Shown here piece after piece: positions 45,966-56,414 of a DNA stretch of 64,000 bases; positions within the stretch are counted from its first letter, which is position 1, and each line of letters begins with the position of its first letter. Under the pieces are notes generated by a model that was given only the letters and a program-made list of their open reading frames with translations, had not been told where the DNA came from and searched no databases. Made by a program: the position numbers and the translations under genes. Source of the DNA: Rhodococcus rhodnii (lineage in GTDB: Bacteria; Actinomycetota; Actinomycetes; Mycobacteriales; Pseudonocardiaceae); NCBI GenBank assembly GCA_000720375.1, contig JOAA01000007.1, positions 310,001-374,000 of the forward strand, in the 5' to 3' direction.

Positions 45966-47315
45966 TCAACGCCGGGACTGGGCGAAAAGCCATTCGATGA
46001 CCACGTCGTTCTCGTAGGTCTGGGCCCACGACAGGTGCGGATTGACGGGCGTGGTCCCCGCCGTGTAGCTGGTGAACAGCACGTGGCTGCCTGCCGCGCG
46101 GGCTTCGCGCAGCAACGTCCGCGACCGTGCTTCGAATTCCGCCTTCGGCAGGTCGTTGGCCCACTCCCCGCGGGTCACCTTCGCACCCGCGGCCTCAAGG
46201 GCGTTCATCAGCGTCCAGGTGCCTGGCTTGCCGAACCTGCCCTCCTTGTACGGCACGACCGGATCGTCGATCGAGTGATCCGCCCACAGCGGAACATCGG
46301 TGATCTTGTCCATTGCGGACACTTCGCCCCAGCCTGCCGTGGGCAGGGCGGCGGCGAACCTGCCGGGATATTTCGGGAGAATGCTGAAGATCCCGCGACC
46401 GCCGGAGGACAGCCCGACAAGGTAGATCCGGTCGGTGTCGACCGGATACCAGGCCGCGAACCTGTCAATGAGCTCGACGGTCGCCGCCTGGACGCGTGCG
46501 TCGGTCCAGTCGGTGCCGTCGGGACCTTCCATCGGACGTGGCAACGGAATCTGTGGCGACAGCACGAATGCCGGGTGCTCGCGCTGCCGCTCCGGCTTGG
46601 CGAACGTGACCGCGATCCGGTTGCTCGTCAGCTGGGTCATGGTGTTGTTGGCGACCTCGCCACCGCCGTGCAACGTGATCACGAGCGGATACCTTGTGTT
46701 GCGCCGCGAGAAGTCCTCCGGGTGGAAGACCCTGTAGCCCAACCGGAATCCTGTGGAATCTGTGAACGAGCCCGCGGCGAAGTGGTCGACGACCGGGGTG
46801 ATGACACTGTCGTTGCGGACCGCGAAAGGGCTCACCGCAAGGACAACGTCGCCGCGCGGAGTCAGGATGTCGGTCATCTGGCGGATGTTGTAGGCGCGGT
46901 CGAGCGGGAGGGGGTCGGTGCCCGCGGCACGTGCGTTGGCGTCCGCCGGGTTCAGTTCGACGATCAGGTACTCGCCGGGTCTGCCATGATCAGACACTTC
47001 GGGTGCGATGTTCGGGTACACCCGAGTCACGGTCCGGGGCGTTGTCGTCCCGCCGATGGTGGCGGTGACTTCGAACGCGGACGGCGGAATCGTTGCGCCG
47101 CGCAGGTCGATGCGGCCGGTGCACTGGACCGCGACGGCGATCACTCGCCAGTTGTCGCGTGGCGTCACAGCGGTGATGAGATCGGCTCGCACGATCACGG
47201 CACGGCGGGACGTCGTCAGCGGCTCTTGTGCGGCAACGGGTGCCGTTCCCACAACCGGCGCACTGACCGCGCCTGCCGCCAAGGTCAAGGCCGCGCGTCT
47301 GGAGACCCTTGTCAT
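45966..47315 (-). CDS. Exported alpha/beta-hydrolase esterase
   Basis: This 449-residue protein has a Tat-like signal (TRVSRRAALTLAAGAVSAP), an N-terminal beta-rich Ig-like domain (about 35-165), then a PHB-depolymerase/acetylxylan-esterase-like alpha/beta hydrolase. The oxyanion region is PLVITLHGGGE, the nucleophile elbow is VGLSSGGRG, and acid and His candidates are DDPVVPYKEG and NPHLSW. A role in removing ester substituents from plant polysaccharides fits the neighbourhood but is inferred. The ATG at 47315 with GAGGGATC upstream is preferred to the longer frame from 47423, which lacks a signal peptide at its start. Confidence 0.8.
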   Translation of the reverse strand: MTRVSRRAALTLAAGAVSAPVVGTAPVAAQEPLTTSRRAVIVRADLITAVTPRDNWRVIAVAVQCTGRIDLRGATIPPSAFEVTATIGGTTTPRTVTRVYPNIAPEVSDHGRPGEYLIVELNPADANARAAGTDPLPLDRAYNIRQMTDILTPRGDVVLAVSPFAVRNDSVITPVVDHFAAGSFTDSTGFRLGYRVFHPEDFSRRNTRYPLVITLHGGGEVANNTMTQLTSNRIAVTFAKPERQREHPAFVLSPQIPLPRPMEGPDGTDWTDARVQAATVELIDRFAAWYPVDTDRIYLVGLSSGGRGIFSILPKYPGRFAAALPTAGWGEVSAMDKITDVPLWADHSIDDPVVPYKEGRFGKPGTWTLMNALEAAGAKVTRGEWANDLPKAEFEARSRTLLREARAAGSHVLFTSYTAGTTPVNPHLSWAQTYENDVVIEWLFAQSRR

Positions 47316-47856
47316 GATCCCTCGTCTCGTCGCTGAGCGATGGCACCATGAGTGTGTGGCTGGGCGTTGTCCTTGGTCCAACATCAGTGTCCGATGCATT
47401 GATGCGTCGAAAGCATCGATCAAAGAGGGAGATCGAGGGACATCACTGCCGCGTCAGGTAATAAGACTGAACCATCCACGACGATGCGGATCCTGTTCCC
47501 GGACTGCTCAGTGGCGTCGACGACGGTGCCGAGCCCAGGCACCGAAGGAGACTGCCATGACGATCTTTCGCTTGGGCTGACGTGGTGGTGCCATGCTCCG
47601 ACGCTAGGCTCCGACCGCGGCCGGAACACCGTGCCGACCGGCGGTTCCAACCGTCACCGGTCCGTTCTCACCCATCGACTGGCTGGATGGCCAGCCGATA
47701 AGACTGAACCATCATCTGGGATAAGACTGAACCATTGCGCGGTGCACAACGGGTCGCGTACGGTTGTCAGTTGATCGAACCGGTTCGCCCCCGTTTCGGG
47801 AGTCCTCATGGTTCGCGGTGATCTCGTGCACTCCATCCCTGCAGCCAAGGAGCCAC
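47316..47856. other. Intergenic region with direct repeats
   Basis: About 540 bases hold no gene that I can support. They contain three exact copies of a 15-base direct repeat. There is also a very short open frame (47557-47580, encoding MTIFRLG) with an AAGGAG site 7 bases upstream, which could be a leader peptide or chance. The composition and repeats suggest debris of a past insertion or deletion. Confidence 0.45.
47461..47735 (+). repeat. Three direct copies of ATAAGACTGAACCAT
   Basis: Exact 15-base copies lie at 47461-47475, 47698-47712 and 47721-47735, all in the same orientation. The spacings are 222 and 8 bases. They fall between the esterase gene and a truncated lectin gene. They may be ends of a lost mobile element or binding sites for a regulator; the sequence alone does not decide. 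Confidence 0.7.
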
Positions 47857-49640
<1,784 letters not shown>

Positions 49641-49657
49641 CCGACGAGGAGACGCAC

Positions 49658-51112
49658 ATGTCCGCCCTCAGATCGCTAGCGGTTGCGGCTGCTCTGCTGT
49701 CCGGCGCCCTGATCGCGATCGACACCGCTCCGGCACAAGCGGCTGATCCGAAGCCATGTGACATCTACGCTTCGGGCGGCACGCCTTGCGTCGCCGCACA
49801 CAGCACCGTGCGAGCGCTTTACGGTTCATACAACGGAAACCTCTACCAAGTCAGACGTTCCTCGGACAACACAACCCGCAACGTCGGTGTTCTGGCCGCG
49901 GGCGGCACTGCCGACGCCGCGGCCCAGGATTCGTTCTGCGCCAACACCTCCTGTGTCATCACGGTGGTCTACGACCAGTCCGGCCGAGGAAACGACCTGT
50001 GGTACCAGGGATCGACTGTGGTTCCTGGCTCGAGCCAGAGCAAACCCGCGATCGCGACCTCGGAATCGCTGACGATCGGCGGCAACAAGGCCTACTCGCT
50101 CTACATCAATCCCGGCAACAGTTACTGGCGTGACGGTCATCTGACGGGTGTTCCCACCGGTGCCGCGCCCGAAGGCATGTACATGGTGACCAGTGGCACG
50201 CACGTCAACAACGGCTGCTGCTTCGACTACGGCAACAGCGAAACGACCAGAACAGCGGACGCCGCCGGAGCGATGGACGCGATCAACTTCAGCACGCAAT
50301 GCTGGTTCGGCGGATGCTCCGGTACCGGCCCATGGGTCCAGGCGGATCTCGAATGGGGCCTGTACTCCGGCGGCAGCCAGACCTGGAACCCCAACCAGCG
50401 GGCGTTCACGAGCAAGTACGTCACGGCGACGCTGAAGAACAACGGAACCACGCGGTTCGCGATCAAGGGCAGCAACGCCCAGTCCGGCAACCTGACCACC
50501 TTGTGGGACGGCTCGCTTCCGCCGGGATACAGCCCCATGAAGAAGCAGGGCGCCATCATCCTGGGCAGCGGCGGAGACTGCTGCAAGCCCGGCGGCGGCG
50601 CGAACCTCAGCGCGGGAACGTTCTACGAGGGAGCCATGGTCTCGGGCTACCCGTCGGACGCGACCGAGAACGCGGTGCAGGCCAACATCGTCGCGGCGGG
50701 CTACAGCACCGGCACCACCAACCCTGGCGGCACGGTGCGGGCAGTCGGCGCGGGCAAGTGCCTCGACGTGCCGTCGTCCACGGCAGGCACGCAGGCGCGG
50801 ATCTGGGATTGCACCGGCGGCGCCAACCAGGCCTGGACCCGTACCTCGTCCGGGCAGTTGACCGTCTATTCGGGTGGCGAGCAGAAGTGCCTTGACGCCT
50901 ACGGCCAGCAGACGAGTGCGGGCACAAAAGTGGTCATCTGGTCGTGCAACGGCCAGCCGAACCAGCAGTGGAACGTCAACGCGAACGGCACGATCACCGG
51001 CGTGCAGTCCGGGCTGTGCCTGGACGTGTCCGGAGCGTCCACCGCCAACGGGGCACTGGTCCAGCTGTGGACCTGCCACAACGGCAGCAACCAGCAGTGG
51101 ACCTTGACCTGA
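49658..51112 (+). CDS. Secreted GH54 alpha-L-arabinofuranosidase with ricin module
   Basis: This 484-residue protein has a signal peptide (cleavage near AQAADP) and a GH54-type AbfB catalytic domain (about 30-355): KPCDIYASGGTPCVAAHSTV, VYDQSGRGNDLWYQG, NNGCCFDYGNSET and VQADLEWGLYSGG, whose Glu matches the expected nucleophile. A ricin-type trefoil (about 360-484) replaces the C-terminal AbfB lectin domain (CBM42) found in fungal homologues. It should remove arabinose side chains from arabinoxylan or arabinan. It starts 17 bases after the GH10 stop with a GAGGAGACGCAC site. Confidence 0.88.
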   Translation: MSALRSLAVAAALLSGALIAIDTAPAQAADPKPCDIYASGGTPCVAAHSTVRALYGSYNGNLYQVRRSSDNTTRNVGVLAAGGTADAAAQDSFCANTSCVITVVYDQSGRGNDLWYQGSTVVPGSSQSKPAIATSESLTIGGNKAYSLYINPGNSYWRDGHLTGVPTGAAPEGMYMVTSGTHVNNGCCFDYGNSETTRTADAAGAMDAINFSTQCWFGGCSGTGPWVQADLEWGLYSGGSQTWNPNQRAFTSKYVTATLKNNGTTRFAIKGSNAQSGNLTTLWDGSLPPGYSPMKKQGAIILGSGGDCCKPGGGANLSAGTFYEGAMVSGYPSDATENAVQANIVAAGYSTGTTNPGGTVRAVGAGKCLDVPSSTAGTQARIWDCTGGANQAWTRTSSGQLTVYSGGEQKCLDAYGQQTSAGTKVVIWSCNGQPNQQWNVNANGTITGVQSGLCLDVSGASTANGALVQLWTCHNGSNQQWTLT

Positions 51113-51140
51113 CGCACTCGTCCAGTCGAAGGAGAAGTAC

Positions 51141-52655
51141 ATGCTCGGCATGAACAGACCCAGGCGGGTGACAGCGCTCGCCACGGTCACGGCCCTGGTG
51201 ACCGGTCTGTTATCCGGGATCAGCGTGACCACTGCACAGGCGGCCACTGTGGACCCCAACGCGTGGTACGTGTTGGTCAACCGCAACAGCGGCAAGGCGT
51301 TGGATGTGTCCGGCGCGAGCACCGGCGACGGCGCCGCCGTCCAGCAATGGGCCCGGCACGACGGCACCAACCAGCAGTTCCAGTTCGTCGACTCCGGCGG
51401 CGGCTACTACCGGTTGAAGGCGCGGCATTCCAGCAAAGTGCTGGACGTGTACAACTTCTCGGCCGCGGACGGCGCCAACGTCGTGCAGTGGAGCGATCAC
51501 AACGGAACGAACCAGCAGTTCCGGCTGGCCGACTCGGCCGACGGCCACGTCCGGCTGATCAACCGCAACAGCGGCAAGGCCGTGGAGGTGCAGAGCAGTT
51601 CCACCGCGGACGGCGGGAAGGTCGTGCAGTACTCCGACGCGGGCGGGGCCAACCAGCAGTGGCGGCTGGTCCCGATCGGCGGCGGCAACCCTGGCGGTCC
51701 CCTGCCGTCCACCTTCCGGTGGTCCTCCAGTGGTGTGCTGGCGAGCCCGCAAGCCGACGCACAGCACCCCAACCGATACTCCATCAAGGACTTCTCGGTG
51801 GTGCGGCACAACAACCAGTGGCTGATCTACGCCACCACGGCCGGTCCGTCCGGCTGGGGCCTGGTGAACTTCAACTTCAGCGACTGGTCACAGGCGGCGT
51901 CCGCGCCGCACACCTACCTGGACACGGCCTCGGCGATCGGGCCCGGATACCGTGCCGCGCCGCAGTTGTTCCACTTCGCACCACAGAACCTGTGGTATCT
52001 GGTCTACCAGACCGCCCCACCCACGTACTCGACCAGCACCAACCCGGCCGATCCGCGGTCGTGGTCGGCGCCGCGCACGTTCATCGCCCAAGAGCCGGAG
52101 ATCGTGCGGCAGAACAAGGGTGACGGTACCTGGATCGACTTCTGGGTCATCTGTGACACCGCGAACTGCTACCTGTTCTTCAGCGACGACAACGGCCACA
52201 TCTACCGGGCGCATACCACGATGGCCAACTTCCCCAACGGGTTCGGCACTACCCAGATCGTGCTGTCGGACTCGAAGTTCGCCCTGTTCGAAGCGACCAA
52301 TGTGTACAAGGTGAACGGGGCCAACCAGTACCTGCTGATCCAGGAGGCGATCGGCGGCACCGGACGGAGGTACTTCCGGTCCTTCGTCTCCAGCAGCCTC
52401 ACCGGCAACTGGACACCGTTGGCGGCAACGGAGAACGAACCGTTCGCCGGCCGCGCCAACGTCACCTTCCCCAACGGCGTCTGGACACAGGACATCAGCC
52501 ACGGCGAGATGATCCGCGCGAGCAACGACCAGACACTGACCATCAATCCCTGCCGGATGCAGTACGTCTACCAAGGCCAGGATCCCAGTGCCAGCGGCGA
52601 ATACCTGAGGTTGCCGTGGCGGATGGGCCTGCTCACCCAAACGAACTCATGCTGA
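51141..52655 (+). CDS. Secreted GH62 alpha-L-arabinofuranosidase, N-terminal ricin module
   Basis: This 504-residue protein has a signal peptide (cleavage near AQAATV), then a ricin-type lectin domain (about 40-180) and a C-terminal GH62 five-bladed propeller (about 190-504). GH62 elements include YSIKDFSVVRHNNQWL (catalytic base Asp), WIDFWVICDTANCYLFFSDD and FALFEATNVYKV (acid Glu). It is the only member of the run with the lectin module at the N-terminus. It releases arabinose from singly substituted xylose units of arabinoxylan. A GAAGGAG site precedes the ATG, 28 bases after the previous stop. Confidence 0.92.
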   Translation: MLGMNRPRRVTALATVTALVTGLLSGISVTTAQAATVDPNAWYVLVNRNSGKALDVSGASTGDGAAVQQWARHDGTNQQFQFVDSGGGYYRLKARHSSKVLDVYNFSAADGANVVQWSDHNGTNQQFRLADSADGHVRLINRNSGKAVEVQSSSTADGGKVVQYSDAGGANQQWRLVPIGGGNPGGPLPSTFRWSSSGVLASPQADAQHPNRYSIKDFSVVRHNNQWLIYATTAGPSGWGLVNFNFSDWSQAASAPHTYLDTASAIGPGYRAAPQLFHFAPQNLWYLVYQTAPPTYSTSTNPADPRSWSAPRTFIAQEPEIVRQNKGDGTWIDFWVICDTANCYLFFSDDNGHIYRAHTTMANFPNGFGTTQIVLSDSKFALFEATNVYKVNGANQYLLIQEAIGGTGRRYFRSFVSSSLTGNWTPLAATENEPFAGRANVTFPNGVWTQDISHGEMIRASNDQTLTINPCRMQYVYQGQDPSASGEYLRLPWRMGLLTQTNSC

Positions 52656-52679
52656 TCACCTGACAGTCCACAACAGACT

Positions 52680-52701
52680 CGCGGGGGCGCCCGCCCCCGC
52701 G
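52680..52701. terminator. GC-rich hairpin inside the run
   Basis: CGCGGGGGCG (52680-52689) and CGCCCCCGCG (52692-52701) form a 10-bp all-GC stem with a 2-base loop, 24 bases after the GH62 stop. This gap is the widest in the run (84 bases), so transcription may be attenuated here or a second transcript may begin downstream. Confidence 0.55.
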
Positions 52702-52739
52702 GGATCTGGTGAACCCTGCTCACTACCGGAGGAGCAACG

Positions 52740-54389
52740 ATGCTCACTCGATCACGTGGACGACTGGCCGCCACGCTGGCGATCGCGGCTGCGGCGTTGG
52801 CACTGATCACGGTCGCACCCGACCAGGATGTGGCCCGGGCTGCGCCTGGCAGCCCGGCCGTCACCCCGCCTTTGGGGTGGAACAGTTGGAACAGCTTCGG
52901 TTGCGCCGGCGTCAACGAGACGGTGATCCGCCAGGCGGCGGACACGATGGTCTCGTCGGGCATGCGGGACGCGGGCTACCAGTACGTGGTGGTCGACGAC
53001 TGCTGGTTCGACCCACAGCGTGACGCGCAGGGCAACCTGCGTGCCCACCCGACGAAGTTCCCCAGCGGCATGAAGGCCCTGGGTGACTACATCCACAGCC
53101 GCGGCCTGAAGTTCGGGATCTACCAGGTGCCGACCGAACGCACCTGCGCCCAGCGCGGCGGCACGCACCCGGGTTCCACGGGCAGCATGGGCCACGAGGT
53201 GCAGGACGCCAACATATTCGCCTCCTGGGGCGTGGACTACCTGAAGTACGACTGGTGCTCCCCGGACGGCACCCGGGACCAGCAGGTCGCGCGGTTCACG
53301 ATCATGCGGGACGCGTTGCGGGCCACCGGACGGCCGATCGTGTACAGCATCAACCCGAACAGCTACCACGCCGCCACCGGGGACAAGTACAACTGGGGCG
53401 AGGTCGCCGATCTGTGGCGCACCACCGAGGACCTGCTCGACATCTGGCAGAACGGCAACACCAACAGCTATCCGATGGGCGTCGGCAACGTCGTCGACAT
53501 CACCGCTCCCCTGGCCTCGCAGGCCGGTCCCGGGCACTGGAACGACCCGGACATGCTGGTGGTCGGCCGTCCCGGGCTGACGCTGACCGAATCCCGTTCG
53601 CACTTCTCGCTCTGGGCACTGATGGCCGCTCCGCTCATGGCTGGCAACGACATCCGCAGCATGTCCGCCGACGTGAGCGCGATTCTGCGCAATTCGCGGC
53701 TGTTGGCGGTGAACCAGGACAAGCTCGGCGCGGGCGGGCGCCGGGTGCGCGACGACGGTGCCACGGAGGTGTTCGCGAAGCCGCTGTCGGATGGTTCGGT
53801 CGCGATCGGCTTGTTCAACCGAGGCAACGCAACCACCAACATCAGCACCACAGCGGCACAAGTCGGCCTTTCCGGCGGGTCGTTCACGCTGACCGACCTG
53901 TGGACCGGAGCCACGTCCACCAGCAGCGGGCAGATCACCGCCAGCGTCCCGGCACACGGCGTGGTGGCGTACCGGGTCACCGGCGGCAGCCCCGTGCCCA
54001 GCACGACATCCCGGCTGCGTGGCACCGGCTCGGGCCGTTGCCTGGACGTGGCCAACTCGTCGACCGCGTCCGGTGCCGGCGTGGTGATCTGGGACTGCCA
54101 CACCCCCTCGAGCCAGTCGTGGACGACGTGGCCTGGCGGCGAGATCCGAGTGTTCGGTGACAAGTGCCTTGACGCGGAGAACTCGGGAACCAGCAACGGC
54201 ACGCGGGTGGTCATCTGGTCGTGCAACGGCCAGAACAACCAGAAGTGGACGCTGAACCCCGACGGATCCATCACCAACGTCCACTCCGGACTGTGTCTGG
54301 ACGTCTACCAGGCCGCCACGGCCAACGGGTCCCGGCTGATCCTCTGGACCTGCAACAGCCAGACAAACCAGAAATGGGCTCGGATCTGA
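52740..54389 (+). CDS. Secreted GH27 alpha-galactosidase with ricin module
   Basis: This 549-residue protein has a signal peptide (cleavage near ARAAPG), a GH27 barrel (about 38-330), a C-terminal antiparallel beta domain, and a ricin trefoil (about 420-549). GH27 signatures are PPLGWNSWNSFGC, VVVDDCWFDPQRDAQG, YLKYDWCSPDG (nucleophile Asp, residue 171) and GHWNDPDMLVVG (acid/base segment near 268). It removes alpha-linked galactose from galactomannan or other side chains. The ATG at 52740 has a GGAGGAGCAACG site. Confidence 0.94.
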   Translation: MLTRSRGRLAATLAIAAAALALITVAPDQDVARAAPGSPAVTPPLGWNSWNSFGCAGVNETVIRQAADTMVSSGMRDAGYQYVVVDDCWFDPQRDAQGNLRAHPTKFPSGMKALGDYIHSRGLKFGIYQVPTERTCAQRGGTHPGSTGSMGHEVQDANIFASWGVDYLKYDWCSPDGTRDQQVARFTIMRDALRATGRPIVYSINPNSYHAATGDKYNWGEVADLWRTTEDLLDIWQNGNTNSYPMGVGNVVDITAPLASQAGPGHWNDPDMLVVGRPGLTLTESRSHFSLWALMAAPLMAGNDIRSMSADVSAILRNSRLLAVNQDKLGAGGRRVRDDGATEVFAKPLSDGSVAIGLFNRGNATTNISTTAAQVGLSGGSFTLTDLWTGATSTSSGQITASVPAHGVVAYRVTGGSPVPSTTSRLRGTGSGRCLDVANSSTASGAGVVIWDCHTPSSQSWTTWPGGEIRVFGDKCLDAENSGTSNGTRVVIWSCNGQNNQKWTLNPDGSITNVHSGLCLDVYQAATANGSRLILWTCNSQTNQKWARI

Positions 54390-54405
54390 ATCAGGGGGTC
54401 ACGCT

Positions 54406-56382
54406 ATGTCCTCGTCCTCAAATCAGTTCAACCGTCGCCACTTGCTTGTGCTGAGCGGACTCACCGCCGCTACCGGACTGTTGCGAGCGGGAACCGTGTG
54501 GGCCACTGAGGGGCCAGCGAGCTACACGCCGACGTGGCCCTCGGTCGACCAGCATCCGCCCGCGCCGGAGTGGTTCCAGGACGCCAAGTTCGGCATCTAC
54601 TTCCACTGGGGAGTGTTCAGCGTCCCGGCGTTCGCCAACGAGTGGTACCCGCGCAACATGTACATCGGCGGGTCCAACGAGAACCGCCATCACATTGCCA
54701 CGTATGGGGATCCGTCGGCGTGGCCGTACCACAACTTCATCAACGGCGCCCGGGACAAGGCCGGGAACTGGGTGCAGTTCGCCCCCAAGCTGCGCTCGGC
54801 GGGCGGCAACTTCGACCCGGGCGAGTGGGCGCAGCTGTTCGCCGACGCCGGTGCCAAGTTCGCCGGCCCGGTCGCCGAGCACCACGACGGCTACTCGATG
54901 TGGAACAGCGCTGTGAACGAATGGAACTCGGTGCGTACCGGCCCCAAACTGGACTTGGTGCGGTTGCACGCCGATGCCATCCGGGCCAAGGGCATGAAGT
55001 TCATCGTGTCGTTGCACCACGCGTACCACTTCACCGGTTACTACGACCGAGTACCGGCGCAGTCGGATCCGAGCCTCCGCAAACTGTACGGCCAGCTCGG
55101 CAGGCCCGCGCAGAATCAACTGTGGTTCGACAAGCTCAAGGAGGTCGTCGACGGCTACCAGCCCGACATCGTCTGGCAGGACTTCAACCTTCACCAGGTC
55201 GACGAGTCGCAGCGGCTGAACTTCCTCGCGTACTACTTCAACCAGGCAGTCGCGTGGAACAAGGACGTGGTCACCACGTACAAGGACGGCCTGAACAACC
55301 GCGGGTCGGTCTTCGACTTCGAGCGTGGTGGCCCCGCGGACATCCAGCACCCCTTCTGGCTGACCGACGACAGCATCTCCAGCTCCAGCTGGTGTTACAC
55401 CGTCGGCATCGGCTACTACTCGCTGAAGGCCATGTTGCACGCGCTGATCGACCGGGTCAGCAAGAACGGCAACATGTTGCTCAACATCGCCCCGGTGGCG
55501 GACGGCACCATCCCCAGTGGACAGCGGACGATCCTGCTGGGCATCGGCGACTACCTCAAGCGGTTCGGCGAGTCGATCTACGCCACGCGGGCGTGGACGG
55601 CCTACGGCGAGGGACCGACGCAGATGGGCGGCGGTTCGTTCGTCCAGCCACGGGAAGGCACCAACCGGGACATCCGGTTCACCCGGAGCAAGGACAACAC
55701 GGTGTTGTACGCCACCGTGATGGGCTGGCCGGGCAGCACACTCAGCATCACGACGCTGAACTCGAGCCGGATCAACCTGAGCACCCTGGCCTCGGTGCAA
55801 CTGCTCGGATCCACGGCCGGGTCGTACATCGACCTGCCCACCCGCAACCAGAACGGCTCTGGACTGCACATCTCGATGCCGTCGTCGGCTCCTTTCACCG
55901 CCCCGGCCTACGTGGTCAAGCTGACGTTCTCCGGCCAGATCCCGGCATTGGGCGCCGCGCCCGTCCCGACTGGCTGGGCGAGGATCACCAACGGTGCCAC
56001 CGGTCTCGCCCTTGACAGCGGCGGCAACGTCTCCGCTGGATCACGACTCAAGCAGTGGAACTGGGACAGCAGCACCAACCTGCAGTGGCAGCTGGTGGGC
56101 CTGGGCGATGGCTGGTACCGCATCGTCAACCGCGCCAACGGCATGGTCGCCGACAGTTGGGGAAACAACGCCAACGGCGCCATATGCCAGCAGGCGGCGT
56201 GGAACGGCGGCAACAACCAACAGTGGCGGCTGACCAGCGTCGGCAGTGGCCGCTACCAGATCGTCAACCGCGGCACGGGCACCGCACTGGACAGCCTCGG
56301 CGATTCCACTGTCGGCTCCAGCGTGGCCATGTGGTCGCCGAACAGCAGTCCCAACAACCACTGGACCATCGCCGCAGTCTGA
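54406..56382 (+). CDS. Exported GH29 alpha-L-fucosidase with ricin module
   Basis: This 658-residue protein has a Tat-like signal (FNRRHLLVLSGLTAATGLLR). The GH29 barrel (about 45-400) shows WFQDAKFGIYFHWGVFSVP, VAEHHDGYSMWNS and DIVWQDFNL, where the nucleophile Asp is expected. A C-terminal beta domain follows, then a ricin trefoil (about 525-658). Fucosylated xyloglucan or pectin side chains are likely substrates. The Tat route contrasts with the Sec signals of its neighbours. It starts 16 bases after the alpha-galactosidase stop. Confidence 0.9.
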   Translation: MSSSSNQFNRRHLLVLSGLTAATGLLRAGTVWATEGPASYTPTWPSVDQHPPAPEWFQDAKFGIYFHWGVFSVPAFANEWYPRNMYIGGSNENRHHIATYGDPSAWPYHNFINGARDKAGNWVQFAPKLRSAGGNFDPGEWAQLFADAGAKFAGPVAEHHDGYSMWNSAVNEWNSVRTGPKLDLVRLHADAIRAKGMKFIVSLHHAYHFTGYYDRVPAQSDPSLRKLYGQLGRPAQNQLWFDKLKEVVDGYQPDIVWQDFNLHQVDESQRLNFLAYYFNQAVAWNKDVVTTYKDGLNNRGSVFDFERGGPADIQHPFWLTDDSISSSSWCYTVGIGYYSLKAMLHALIDRVSKNGNMLLNIAPVADGTIPSGQRTILLGIGDYLKRFGESIYATRAWTAYGEGPTQMGGGSFVQPREGTNRDIRFTRSKDNTVLYATVMGWPGSTLSITTLNSSRINLSTLASVQLLGSTAGSYIDLPTRNQNGSGLHISMPSSAPFTAPAYVVKLTFSGQIPALGAAPVPTGWARITNGATGLALDSGGNVSAGSRLKQWNWDSSTNLQWQLVGLGDGWYRIVNRANGMVADSWGNNANGAICQQAAWNGGNNQQWRLTSVGSGRYQIVNRGTGTALDSLGDSTVGSSVAMWSPNSSPNNHWTIAAV

Positions 56383-56414
56383 CCGTGCGGTCCTCAACCC
56401 CGAGGTGACCTGCT

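Noticed and set aside
47461..47735. Possible CRISPR array from the 15-base repeats
   Set aside because: Only three short repeats with spacings of 222 and 8 bases and no cas genes; not an array.
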